Shown here piece by piece: positions 46,282 through 58,288 of a DNA stretch of 64,000 nt. Position 1 is the stretch's first letter; each line of letters opens with the position of its first letter. The notes under the pieces were generated by a model. That model saw nothing but the letters and a program-made list of their open reading frames with translations. It was not told where the DNA came from and did no database searches. This DNA is from Gossypium raimondii (Eukaryota; Streptophyta; Magnoliopsida; Malvales; Malvaceae), in NCBI RefSeq assembly GCF_025698545.1, contig NC_068566.1, positions 47,347,192-47,411,191 of the forward strand, read 5' to 3'. The position numbers were made by a program, and so were the translations under genes.

Positions 46282-46822
46282 CATAAAACACACTTAACAC
46301 TACTATCTCTCTTTTCTTTTCTTTTCATCCTCTTTTCCCATTTAACCTTCCTCTTTTCATAGCCATTTATTAGATTCCTTTCAATTAGTCCCCCTTTTTT
46401 TATTATAAATTTTCTCTCCATTGGATTGTATAAATTCAAAGCTGAAATACCCATCTCTAAAATCTTTAATTTCTTCTTGGGTTTTAATTTTTTGGCTTGT
46501 TTTAATTTATTTATATATATGTATGTATGTATGTATGTGTTTGTTTATTGGACTGATAAAAGGACATACAAGCTTTTTCTGGGTTTTTTTTTTTGGCTTT
46601 TGATTTGTTCTGTAAGCTAATTTAGCTTTCTGGGTTGTTGCAGAAAAGAAAAAAAGCCTTTAATACCCAGTTGAATATGTTATATAAAGCTTGAAGAAAT
46701 CAATCAAATTTATACAACCAAAAACTTTTTTTCAATTTTTACTACCAAGTCTCTTTTGGGTCAATAAAGACTTTTTTTCCCTTTTAATATATTTTCTTTC
46801 CCTTGAGCAAAAGAGAAAAGAT

Positions 46823-46892
46823 ATGGGAAAGCAAGGTCCTTGCTATCACTGTGGAGTTACAAGTGAGTTCTTGTTTCTCCAGTTTAACCTCT

Positions 46893-46954
<62 letters not shown>

Positions 46955-49900
46955 CTTTAGAAATGAAAAAGAGAGAGTGAATTTTGAGTTCTGGGATATA
47001 TGTAATTGTCTTTTTGGTGTATGATTTTATATATGCTTGGATAAATAATTTTATCATTGGAATTTGGAAGGGGAATTAATTGTATGTAGAAAGATTATAT
47101 GAACAAAGATAATGAATTTTAGAATATATTATGTTCTTTGTGTTAATTCTGTTTGTATATGAATTTAGGACAATTTTTAACTTGGGGTTTTGGTATTGAA
47201 TTGAATTGTTTCTTTCAATCGCATTTTCTAAGCCTTATATCAATTGGGGTTAGTCTTCTTTGACAGTTGTTCAAATTCCCAGTGTATAAAATGAGTTTGA
47301 ATTCTCTATTTTGTTGAATTCATATTCAAAATTTGATTGGTATTGGTTTTCCCATTGCTCCAATGATGTTTATAAGCTTTAATATCAAGTCAAACATTAG
47401 TTTTCCTTTTATTCAATTGAATGGAATGTTATTTTCTTGCACTATCATCTTTTTTGATCCTTTAGGGCTGCACTTGCCATTGATTTCTTATTCATTTTCT
47501 CTTAAATAATTTCAATGTTAAAGAAGGAAAATTTTCTCATGTCTGTTCTAAACCTCCAATGGACTCCAATTCTAATGTGTAATAACATTCTTTTCCATTT
47601 TGAAGTTAATTGTGTAAACTCTTTAGCCTTTAAGCAGTTCAACCTTGTTGAGGGGCCCGACTCCTTCGGGAGAAGTCTTTGAAGTGTTCTCTACCAGGCA
47701 GCTGGTCGAGTCCCCAACAATGGAAGGCATTGTCCCTTTGTGTGTATGTTGGGGGGGGGGGGGGTTGTCTCCTTTACTCTGCTAAGAGCCAGTGTGCCCT
47801 AAGAGGCTTGGTTCACAGAGCTGGGAGTGCTTCGGTTGGTGGAGATATGACTTGGAAGACTCAGAGGAGAGGTGCCAGTATAGTGTGTAGCATTAATAAT
47901 TGAGGTCACCTGCATGTGGGGAGACTCGAACCACTAACCTAAGGCACTTAAGCCCCATATTGCAGCAGAACTTATTTTGCTGGTCATTGATTGCTATTGG
48001 ATGTTAAATTGTTTCAAGTAAAAGTGTTAAGGGAAGGGCCAATTGTCCTTGTTTGCCTTGGTGTAGACAAGAGCATCAATCCCGAATTTCTTTTAAGGAA
48101 TTGCTTCCAACATTATGTTCTAAAATGGAGTTTTCAAATATCAACAAGAGCCATAAGCATATCTATTTGTCGTTGATCATTCTATACTTATTGACAACAA
48201 TGCAATATGATAGGTACTCCTCTTTGGCGCAATGGACCTCCTGAGAAACCGGTATTGTGTAATGCATGTGGATCACGGTGGAGGACTAAAGGGACACTTG
48301 CAAAATATACCCCACTTCATGCTCGGGCTGAACCTGAGGATCTTAGAGCTTCTAGAGTGAAGAGCATATCTATAAATAAGGACAGAGAAGCAAAAAGAAA
48401 GACAAATCATGATATAGCCATTGTTTCCCCTGATTACAACCTCGGTTTCCGTAAATTCATGGATGAGGATACTAGTAATAGATCAAGTTCTGGTTCAGCC
48501 ATTTCTAATTCTGAAAGCTGTGCACAATTTGGCAGTGCGGATGTTAGTGACTTGACAGGTTCGACAGAATGCCATCAGCGTTCCTTCATTAGTTGCATAT
48601 TAGCATTATAATGATCTGAAATACTGATATAAGTTGTCTTCTTGTTTATCTTTTTCCAGGGCCTTCTCAATCTAATGTATGGGACTCAATGGTACCTTCT
48701 AAGAAAAGAACATGTGTAAATCGTCCAAAGCCGTCACCAGTTGAGAAACTTACGAAAGATTTATGTACTATTTTACATGAACAGAAGTCTTCTTATTTCT
48801 CTGTATCTTCTGATGACGATTTGCTTCTTGAGAGTGAAACTCCCATGGTTTCTGTCGAGATTGGACATGGAGGCATTCTGATCAAACATCCGAGCTCAAT
48901 AGCTCGAGAAGAGGAATCAGAAGCTAGCTCCCTCTCTTTTGAAAACAAACAATATTCAATGAACGAGGCTTATTCGCATTCATCAAGCTTCCCTGCGTAT
49001 AATGATAGCAAGGGCGTCAAATATTTGGGACATGGAATTGAAAAGGCTAAGAACCCTGCTGGACAAGGGATGCAGCATGAGCAACTTAAGAGGTAAATCT
49101 TTTACTTTTGTTATGGTATTTATCATTGTCACTCAGAAAGCTTAAGATATAAATGCCTTTATTGGAACAGTACATTTCTTATAGCAATGCAAAGCATGTA
49201 ACTTATCTCAAAAGCTCCGAGGAGAAATGGCAGAATGGTGCTTTCATGTTGATTAATATGTCTTTTCTTTTTTCCTTTATGACATTTGGCAGAGACAAGG
49301 CTCAACATGAAAAACCGCTAATACTGGAAAGTCGTAATTTGCCGCTTTGTAACATAGAGTTGAGTGTAAGTCCCCTTATTAAGAAAGGGTTGAGTTACCA
49401 TGATAATGTATGTGACTGCACATATTCTTTTCTCGTTTATGCGATGACCATTTTTCTTGGTGCAGGATATTATCAATTTTGAGGAGTTTGTGAAGCATTT
49501 AACAAAAGATGAGCAGCAGCAGTTACTGCAGTATCTACCTCCGCTTGACATTGCAAAACTCCCCGAGAGGTACCCTTTTTCATTTCTTTTATCAAGAGAG
49601 GGAAAATGACATCTTTCGCTTTCGTGTTTTGTCTGTAATGGGATGCATTTACTGATAATAATACCCTTTTTATTTCGATAGTATCTCATGTGCAGAAACC
49701 AGTAATGGTTGAAACATGATGTCGGAATCGGAATCACTGATAGTTTCCTTCGTGCCTGCAGCCTCAAAAGCATGTTTGAAAGTCCTCAATTCGAGGATAA
49801 CTTGTGTTATTTTCAGCAACTGCTTGAGGAAGGGGTCTTTAACATCTCCGTTCCCGGGGTAAATGCTGAAGATTGTAAGACTTTAAAAAGACTTGCATTA

Positions 49901-50535
49901 ATAAATTTGACGAGATCACACTGGGTGGAATGCCATCATGGACTTAAGGTTTGAATCGGTTTTCTTTAATGGTGACACCATGACTTGAACTTCTTGTCGT
50001 GCTCACTGGAGGCCTAAAAACATTTCTTTTGATGCAGAAATGTGGTAGTGTTGGAGTGTCTGTTATTACTAGAGGACCAAATGTCGTTCCTTTGAATAAT
50101 TCAGCAACTGTGAAAAGATCACGGGATGGTCAAATTCCAGGTTCAAAACTTTTCTCTGCTGGAATTGCTCAAGTGTTGCGAGTTAGCAATGGCATTTTGC
50201 TTAAGAAAAATTGTATTTTTTGTTTTTCAGAAGCAAGGACTTTAATGAGTCCGAAACGAGTGATCATGAAAGCCACACACGAAAACAAAGAACTCATAGA
50301 CAATGAGAGTTCTTGCTTTAGCCCGAGAAGCCTGTTTGCTTTGCCTCCCGATGGTAGCTCTCCCATGCTGGATTCGCTCCATTTTGCCAATGAATGTTCA
50401 GACCAAGATTTGCTATTGGATGTGCCATCCAATGGCACGTTCCCACAGGCGGAACTGCTTCATCCTACTTCGAGTTTTGGGCAACAGGCAAGTACTAGTA
50501 GTAACTCACCACACCCACACCTTGTCCATCCCTAG
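46823..50535 (+). CDS. GATA26: GATA-type zinc-finger transcription factor (GATA26/27-like)
   Basis: Eight exons in consistent phase: 46823-46862, 48214-48558, 48660-49092, 49293-49365, 49466-49569, 49762-49948, 50038-50140, 50231-50535; the product is 529 residues. The N-terminal type IV zinc finger (residues about 7-31) has CYHC, then [14 protein letters not shown], then CNAC (C-X2-C-X18-C-X2-C), followed by the basic tail GSRWRTKG. It binds GATA sites in DNA. The finger is split by intron 1 between its two cysteine pairs. The middle is Ser-rich with basic clusters ([12 protein letters not shown]). Near residues 305-390 is a conserved helical block ([27 protein letters not shown], then [21 protein letters not shown]) that I recognise as the DEUBAD-type region of the GATA26/27 group. 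The C-terminus is unstructured, with [11 protein letters not shown]. The symbol is a family call; it could equally be GATA27. Confidence 0.9.
46896..46951 (+). repeat. (TA)n microsatellite next to the first splice donor of the GATA gene
   Basis: About 28 TA units start 33 bases after the donor at 46863. The length is probably variable. Confidence 0.95.
47640..47970. mobile_element. GC-richer insertion in GATA intron 1, possibly SINE-related
   Basis: An island of mixed composition in an otherwise AT-rich intron. On the minus strand it has GTTCGAGTC (47923-47931), matching the pol III B-box GWTCRANNC. On the plus strand GTCGAGTCC occurs near 47706. A poly-G run of 14 is at 47751-47764. No A-box at proper spacing or terminal A-tail could be confirmed, so a tRNA-derived SINE is only a possibility. 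The short open frame at 47679-47903 is not supported. Confidence 0.3.
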
Positions 50536-52775
50536 CAATGAATTGTTTAATTACTAGAAACTATAAAAGTTATGCTCCTTTATGCAAGATTCTGATGAAT
50601 GGGGTCGACATATTTTTCATGCCGAAAACTGAGGTTTGATGGTTGCTCGTTTCTTTTATCGAACTTATGATGGTAAGGGATGAATTTGGGGTGGGTATTT
50701 TTGTATAGGTTGACAATAGATTTGTAATATAGAGCTCAAAAAAAGTGCAGAAAAGGTAGTAGTTTTCCAAAGAATTGTGTATGCAAATGTAGTTTTTTTG
50801 CATACGAACATAATTTTAATGGTAAGCTAGACCTAAGTTCACTAAAATTTCACTCAACTTCAAAAAAATATAAAATGATTTTTGAACTATTCAAAAGTTA
50901 ATTTAAGTCATTAGATTGTTAAGTATTTTTTTTAGAGTTTATTTAGTAAGTTCTAAGTGATGATTTGATGACTGGTACTATGTCAATATCTATCAACAAG
51001 TACGAAAACATATTTTAGATCCAAATTGATGTGACGGTCAGTGTCGGCGATTAAAGAAAGAAGCTGTTTGGGTTTTGATTTATATATTTGTGATGTTTAA
51101 AATTGCTTCATGAAAGAAAAGTTGAACTATAAAAGAGGAGTGTTTTTAATTGGTGTAGGCGGTACGAATAGAGCAGGTCATATATTAGTGATTTTAACAG
51201 CTTAATGACTTAAATGAAAGATTTTAAATAGTTTAGTGATTATTTTATAATTTTTTAAAATTAAATAATCAAAACGTAAATTTATTAATAGTTTAATAAC
51301 ATTAGTTTTAGTTTACTCAATTTTTATGTACCCTGATTAGTTTTCCCTTAGTGAAAAAAGAGGATATTATGCATGATAAGGAATGACTATTTGAACTCGG
51401 ATTAACTTAACTCAAAATTAAGTTACCTCTGTTTGCGAAATTTAAATTATACATTTTGTTATATGCATTTAATAAGTTTAAAAAAATAAAAGTTTTAAAA
51501 AGTTAAGCAGATAAAATTCGGATGTCTAAACTTGAATTCTTATTTGCATAAAAAGAAGCAGCACATTTAGATAATCAATATATAAAATTAATATTTATAA
51601 TTACTTTAAATACATCATAGATAATAATAAAAAAATTAAATTCAAATAGTATTTGAACCTACTATGCTTAAATAATAATAAAAAATGAGTAAATTGTATG
51701 AACACAAATAATTGAGATGTAGTTATTCCAAGGAATAGAGGTGAGTCTTATAGTTATAATGGGAGTGGGAGCTTTTTAAATCTTCAAAAAGGGTATATGA
51801 GTCATTTGCTACTATGGCGGAGACAGCGGTGGTATCCATCGGGATATCGGTCGGATTTCGCCAACCCAAGGTGGAGTCACGGGAATTCGACAGGCCAAAA
51901 ATATGAACGGTTAGGAAAGCTAGAGTCCTTCAAATTTCTATTTGTTTAATAGATTTCCCGCCCTCTTTTGCCTTTTTATGTTGATAGTGACCGTTTGATG
52001 ACATGGCATGCCGGGCCTTCGATATAACTTGGTAAAATTCTGGTTTTCGTCCCTATATTATACTAAACTTGAAGATTTAATCCCTATACTTTGATATAAT
52101 AATTATAATTTGGTCTTCCTAGTATTAGTAATTTTTTATATAAAATAATGAGACTGAATTGATTTTTTAAAATGATAAATTAATATAAAATAATTATTTT
52201 GATAATTATAATTTCATTTTTTAAATCACATATTTTTTACTTTCCAGCTTTTTTTTAAGCAATGTAGATTAGAAAAAAAAAAATCAACTGAATTAATGAT
52301 TTGGTTTAAAGAACACCATTAATAATAGTAGAAAGATAAAATAAAAACTTAATTTCTTAAATTAAATGTAATATAGGAAAAAACCATAATTTTATCTACA
52401 TATTTAAACAATAAAAAAGTGATATTGCTTCGGCCGATCTTATGTATGACATTAATATATTTATGCTTCGATATAGGTTCTTATCTCCACCCTTTAAATA
52501 GGAGGATAATGTGCTTCAGCGCACTCAAACCCACGTCCTCCTATATTGGTAACAATATCAATTGCAATCGAGCTAATACGTAATCGATTCACTTATTCAA
52601 ATTTTAGATAAAGCAATTAAAATATTTTTTAATACTTAAATTATAATATTATATATATTATTTTTTATTTAATTTTTATTATAATTATATAATATATAAA
52701 AATAAAACAACATAATATATTACAAACGGGTTATGTTTTCATTTTCTTTTAAATTTCGATAATTGGATAAAGGAT
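50536..52775. other. 3' region of the GATA gene and long AT-rich spacer
   Basis: The first about 300 bases would hold the GATA 3' untranslated region. 50830-51325 has arms (tttgaactattcaaaagtta and taaatagtttagtgatta) that may form a decayed palindromic MITE. 52030-52120 has 'ggttttcgtccctatattat' and 'gatttaatccctatac', a dispersed repeat. 52480-52580 contains a mixed block. No gene is seen. Confidence 0.4.
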
Positions 52776-52837
52776 TGGGCCTTTCAACTCAAAATGCGTA
52801 TTAGTAGATCTTTCGGCCCATCCAATCCATATATATA
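52776..52837 (+). promoter_or_regulatory. CSN8 promoter: two site II motifs and TATA box
   Basis: TGGGCC at 52776-52781 and GGCCCA at 52815-52820 (its complement) are site II elements, common in promoters of plant housekeeping and growth genes. TATATATA at 52830-52837 lies 57 bases before the ATG at 52894, a short leader. Function is inferred from motif and position. Confidence 0.6.
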
Positions 52838-52893
52838 CACGACGAAAGGATAAAAAAAAAAAGCCTTAAGTAATAGCAGCGAAGAAAAGAGAG

Positions 52894-55031
52894 ATGGATT
52901 TCAGTGTTCTCAATGAAGCGTTGGCCTCTAAATCCTTCAATAAGATCGCTGATATATGCGATAATCTCATGCTTCAGGTAAATTTTCTGTTTTTGGGTTT
53001 CAAAATCTTAAATCGAATTTATAAACCAAAAGCGTTGTTTAAAAAAATTTGATGATTGAAACAGGTAGCAGCCGAGGGCGTTCCTTTTCGAGACGAATGG
53101 CCTTTCGCAATTCATCTTCTGGGTCACATCTACATCGATGATATGTAAAAACCCTTTTATCTTTCTTTTGTTTGTTTAATTAATGAATTTTATAATTTTG
53201 GGGTTTACATCTTTATGTGACTTTAGTTTCTTCAAAAAATGTTAATTTGGAGCTCTGGGTTGCGTCAATTCGAGTTTTATAATTTTCGTGTTATTTTGAT
53301 TTTGGGTATTTTTTTGTTTAGATTAAATCCATTTCGGGTTCGTGTTATTTTGGGTTCGAGTCGGTTGGTTTTCAAATATGATTTGATACTTGGATGGGTA
53401 TGGTTTTCCGGTAATAGTGTAAAGGTTCTTTGTTGCTTTTATTTAAATGGGTCGAATCATTTCGAGTTTTACAACTTTTGTGTTATTCTGGTTTTGAGTT
53501 TGTTTCTCCTTTAGGTTAAGTCAGTTTCGAATTTGGATGGTTTTGGGTTTGGGTTATTATGGTTTTCAAGATTGTATGAACTCAGTGTAGGATTTGATAC
53601 TTGGATGGGGATGTTCTTTTTGCAGTAATAGTGCAAGGTTTCTTTGGAAATCAATACCTCCTGCAATCAAAGAGAGCCAACCGGAGGTGGTTGCGGCCTG
53701 GAAAATAGGTCAAAAGCTGTGGACAAGGGACTATGCCGGTGTCTACGAGGCTATTCGTGGTTTTGATTGGACTCAACAAACACAAGTTCTTGTTGCCGCT
53801 TTCTCAGGCAAAGCTTTCTCTATCATAGTCTTCATAGTAATTTGATTAATTAGATAGATGATGAAATAAATATGTTTGTTTGAAAGGATGAACCTATATA
53901 TGTTAATTCGGACTTTATGGCATGAAATAGGAGCAAAATCATGGAAAATATTTAACTTTATATTATAGAATGTCTTGTTGTGTATTAAAGATTTAGGTAA
54001 TGTAGCAGTTGATGTGATTATTTTCGGTTCTGTTTTGTAGAGCTTTACACTAAGAGGATGTTTGAACTGCTGCAATCTGCTTATTCGACAATAAGCATCC
54101 AAGATGCAGCTCAATTTCTTGGAATGAGTGAGGAAGATGCCTCGAATTGTAAGCATGCACATTTATGTTTATGCCGTGAAGTTTCTTATTATTTTACTAT
54201 TTTTAGATGTATTGCATAAGCTTCTTTTATTCACCGTATGTCTTTGTGGTGTAATATAAACATGTGATATCCAAAGGGATGACTTATGATGTAGTTTAGT
54301 GCTAAGAATTCACCGTTGTGGCCTATTGATAGCTTGGCTCAAATTCGAGCATCCATACTACTTCCAAATTATCCAAATAATGAAAGAAAAACAGAGAAGA
54401 TATTATATAACAAAGTCAGCATCTCTAGATTACCTTAGGTACAAGCTTGGTTTTGTTTTTTTCTTTAAAAGAGAAAGTCAACGTCTCTAGGCTTCAAATT
54501 CTGCCTTTCAAGTGCTCCCCGTACAAGCATAATGTATGAAACTCGAGACTCTATTGCTACTAATACATTGTCTTAGTTCTTGGATTTTATGAGACAAGAA
54601 TGGCTACGAAAAACTAAATTCCCATTGAAAAGCAATAAACTTATAGAGTTTAGGGGTTACTAATTACAACGTTATGGCTTATGTGTGTAAGTGGGTTATT
54701 GGTTTTATCTGCAAAAGAGGATAGTAGATTCTGCAATGTTTCTCTGAGCCTCTGATAGACTCTTTTGAGGGTTGTTTTAGCTTTCATTAGGGTTTAGGGA
54801 TGCTTGTTACTTAAGGATTACAAGGTTTTCCAAGCCTTGAATAGACTATTTCGAGGTTCATTTTTAGCTGTTTCTTGGTTGTCACTTGCAGATGTACTCG
54901 GACAAGGTTGGACGGTCGATCCTACTTCTCGAATGATAACCGTGACGAAGCAGGCTATCGTGAAGGAGCAGAAGTTAGACCCGGGCAAATTGCAGCGACT
55001 AACTGAATACGTCTTCCACCTCGAACATTAA
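52894..55031 (+). CDS. CSN8: COP9 signalosome complex subunit 8
   Basis: Five exons: 52894-52977, 53065-53144, 53626-53807, 54041-54148, 54892-55031; the product is 197 residues, the same length as I recall for Arabidopsis CSN8. Conserved blocks: ALASKSFNKIADICDNLMLQ, WPFAIHLLGHIYIDD, SARFLWKSIPPAIKES, VVAAWKIGQKLWTRDYAGVY, LYTKRMFELLQSAYSTISI, and the C-terminal helix KLQRLTEYVFHLEH. The fold is the PCI (CSN8/PSMD8/EIF3K) type. CSN8 is the smallest subunit of the COP9 signalosome, which removes NEDD8 from cullins and so controls SCF-type ubiquitin ligases; plants lacking it show the cop/det/fus phenotype. Intron 3 begins CAG|GCAAAG at 53808 and ends at TTGTAG (54040): a GC-AG intron, because no GT donor keeps the frame. 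The other introns are GT-AG. Confidence 0.94.
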
Positions 55032-56030
55032 ATCATGTCTGTAATTTCTGTGATTTTTTGACTGTCTTGTTGAATTTTTCTTTTAAGCAAAGTTAATGGT
55101 TCTAATCATTATGAGTATTTCAAGAGCTTGTTCAAATTTCATTCATATTTGATGTTTTATTTTTCTAAGTAAAAAGATCTCTCTAATCTTTCAATTTTGA
55201 TATTAGCAAATTGGTCAGTCTCAGAGCAATTTAATTTCTATTTATTTATTTTGAAAGTGAGCCATTAATGATCATTAATTATTACGTTAATATTTTTCAT
55301 AAATTTTACATAAATTTGATTGGTATAATAATAAATTTAGCTTTTATAATGTATACTTTCTATAAATATAGTTATGATTTAACTAATTTAGTTTATAATA
55401 TTTTGCAAGTATATAAATGTTGATGTTAAATTTGTTAAATTTTATAGAATCAAGATAAAATAAAAAGGGTAATTTTGTTATTATACTAATTAAAATTATG
55501 CATAGTTGAAATATATTAAGTTGTGATTAGTTGTCCTTAATTATTCACTTGCAAAATTGATAAAGATTAAATTGCTCAAAATATTTGGAGGAACTACCTT
55601 ACTCAGTTTCGAAATTCACAGGGACTAGAGAAGCTTATTTACCTTTTTTTTTGAACTGTTTCAATTAAGGGTGACAATGGAGTGGAAAAGGGGCGAATGT
55701 TTTTAAATCTATTAGCGATTCACAGTTGACATGTTTTGCTCTGCTCTAAATATATAACCTTTATGGATGTTGAATATATTCATCTCCACTTCATCTCTTC
55801 TTGTTATGCTACAATTTAATTTTTGTTATTTATTTTTAATTTTTTAAATGCATAACTCTTAAATAATTTAACCATAAAACAAATGGTTTTTTTTTCTATA
55901 ATACATTAATATATATTTCCTTATTAATATATATTTTTGGCCTGCCGGTTAATTTTTCTTATTAACTCTATTAAAAATTAGGGGAGGATAAACTAATGAA
56001 TTCTCAAGGAAGAATTTATAAGTGAGTGTT
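55032..56030. other. 3' region of CSN8 and AT-rich spacer
   Basis: The first about 130 bases should be 3' untranslated region. The rest is AT-rich with no gene. Near 55640-55760 a phrase 'gggtgacaatggagtgg' begins a dispersed repeat. Confidence 0.4.
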
Positions 56031-56033
56031 TTA

Positions 56034-56174
56034 GAGTGAGTTTGGATGGGCAGTGCGTTTACCTGCGGTTAGTGTAAAAACAGCGGTGGCGGTGAGATTA
56101 GATACTGTAGCGATACTGTAGCATGAGACAAAAAGTAAGCTAAACGCACCGCACCTAATCGCCCATACCCACCC
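56034..56174. mobile_element. Tourist-like MITE with TTA duplication
   Basis: A 141-base copy with ends GAGTGAGTTTGGATGGGC and GCCCATACCCACCC, flanked by TTA at 56031-56033 and 56175-56177. It is close to the copy at 14485 but has a 10-base inner duplication (ATACTGTAGCG twice). Confidence 0.85.
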
Positions 56175-56339
56175 TTAGTCTTTAGGTACAAATGTGAGAT
56201 CTCTATACTTGGAGAGTGATAGAGTGTGATTCATTTGTATTTGTAGGTTGTAGATCATAAGTTAGGAAATATTTTTATGGTGCATTTTAGTGATTTGAAT
56301 TCCTTTAATGTTTGTTTCATGACTAGTAATGAAAATGTG

Positions 56340-57090
56340 TGTTGGTTGTGAAATAGAAGATTAGAACATGCTAGCATGTGTCATTTTTAAACTTCTTAAG
56401 AAAGGTCTTGTTGTTGGCTTACCTAAGATGTCTCTTAAATGTGATGCATATGTTAAAATATAGTTTCCACATAACAATGGAAGTAAGGTGAGATGACAAA
56501 TGTCTCTCCTATCTTAATCAGTGGTTGAGAGTTCAATCCTCACCTTAGGTATGGAGCAACTTTAAAACTCGTGGTCAGCATTTACCCTTTAATGAGAAAG
56601 TATTTCAATTAATTCACTTAAATCTTTTTGGACCAACTAGGATTATGATTGGGAAGATAAGGGTTTAGAAAAAAAGAGGAAAAATAGGACCCTAGAGGAA
56701 ATGACTAGAACCATACTTTTGTGAAAATGATCTGTCAATAAATTTTTTGCTACATTATAATTAGAGCTATGGTTAAGCCAATTTTAAAGAAAGTTTCATA
56801 TAAACTTTTTAAAGGTAGAAAGCCTAGCATTAGCTACTTTCATCTTTTTTTGTTGCAAATGTTTTTTTAATGGAAAAGATACTTTGGGAAAATTTCATGG
56901 CAAAAGGTATTTTTCTTGGATATTTTACAATTTCTAAAGCCTATAGAGTTTTTAATAAAAGAACCTTAGTGGTTGAGGAATCTGTACTTGAAGGTTTTGA
57001 CGAATCTAATTCTCCTTCTAGAAAAGATTCTTTTGATATTGATGATGTAAAATTTTATCAAGATGATTTAAGTGAAGCATCATAAGGATA
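56340..57090 (+). pseudogene. Ty1/copia pol remnant (integrase region)
   Basis: Scattered readings: KKGLVVGLPKMSLKCDAYVK near 56400-56460 (GAG-pre-integrase), LNLFGPTRI near 56615-56645, then after many stops the typical copia post-integrase block KGIFLGYFTISKAYRVFNKRTLVVEESV (56905-56985). The remnant is heavily mutated and frame-shifted. It shares no LTR that I can find in the window. Confidence 0.7.
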
Positions 57091-57329
57091 GTGAGCACAA
57101 GATGAATTGGTTCAAGAGCCTAAGCAAGATGATCTTCATGAACCAAGTCAAGTGGAAAAGGAAGCTAGCCACCTAAGGGAGCTCTCATATGTCAAAGATG
57201 ACCATACCATTGGTGATCCATTTAAAGGGAGTTATCGATGTGGTTACATGTGTATTTTTTCTATTTTTTGTTCCAATTCATGCATTAATTGATTTAAGGT
57301 TTGTTTATTCCTATATCTGTATTAGTATG

Positions 57330-57560
57330 ATTAAAGATGGAGTGTTCTAGTAGAGTTGTTGGAGATAAGAGATTTATGCTTCTAGTTTTTTGGGGACAAA
57401 ATGAAGGAGTCAATAGAATAATTTGTAAGCAACGACCTTTGGAGATCCAATGAGTTGTCTTTTTAGCTAATCTTATGGTAATGTCGTTTCATGAGTTTGA
57501 TATTATTTTGGGTATGAGTTGGTTATTGAAACATAGTTTGGTGGTTAATTATTATTAAGT
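57330..57560 (+). pseudogene. Ty3/gypsy retropepsin fragment
   Basis: The reading VVFLANLMVMSFHEFDIILGMSWLLKHSLVV near 57445-57550 is the C-terminal half of a gypsy aspartic protease, whose consensus ends FDVILGMDWL. The Asp of GMDWL is Ser here and the frame upstream has stops. The catalytic Asp-Ser/Thr-Gly is not in the fragment. It directly adjoins a copia fragment to the left and an LTR-like end to the right. Confidence 0.6.
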
Positions 57561-57567
57561 AGGAGAG

Positions 57568-58288
57568 TCTGATACCATTTGTTGACATGAAACAATTACT
57601 AAGTAACAAACAAAGTATGAGCAGAAGTGATTACGAAAAAGGGCACTTCTGTAAGCACTATGACAACAAAAAGAAAAACAAGGGATAACAAAGTTGTTTA
57701 TGAAGTTTAGTTTTCCTACATTTGTGGAGCTTAGTTCAGTGAGAAGAATCCACAGTCTTTAAACAATTACAACCAGTAAACCTAATTCTAACACTCCCTA
57801 GTTTGGAATCCTCACTCTTGTACCTTGAAGACTAGATCTCTCACTACTAAATTCTCCTATTGAGAACTTAGTTTGTAAAACCACAACACATGTTTTATAA
57901 TCAAATGCACTCCCACAAATAATGTTCCTCATTTCAAACAGATAAGTGCTCTTAAAATTCAGTACATCAACCTATACAAGTCTTTCAATTATATAAGAAT
58001 TTCAAGACTTGCTAACATAATAAAGACCAATCACGATCCCTTCTAAATAGTAGCTAAAATAGCTGAAATATAATATAATATAAACAACCAATGTAATATG
58101 GACTATTGGCAGATAAGACTTCAATGTTTCAATTCGATCTAACTTCCTCAAACCAAAGGATTTGATTTACTTGATCTGATCCGATCTTTTAAATAAGATT
58201 CTCTAAGTGATTTACTCTTCATTGATTAGCTTGATACAATCCAGAATCTCATCTTAGCATAAAGATACAATTCAATAAATTGTCAACC
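57568..58288 (-). mobile_element. Possible copia LTR with primer-binding site, minus strand
   Basis: On the minus strand TGGTATCAGA (plus 57568-57577) matches the tRNA-iMet PBS, and TGTTGACATG at plus 57580 is an LTR end. The far end may be TTGTCAAC at 58281-58287, an approximate inverted match. The interior expected to the left is absent, replaced by the gypsy fragment, so this would be a truncated 5' end. Confidence 0.4.

Noticed and set aside
47679..47903. 74-codon open frame with a Gly run in the GATA intron
   Set aside because: The Gly run is the G14 homopolymer; there is no domain and it lies within an intron.
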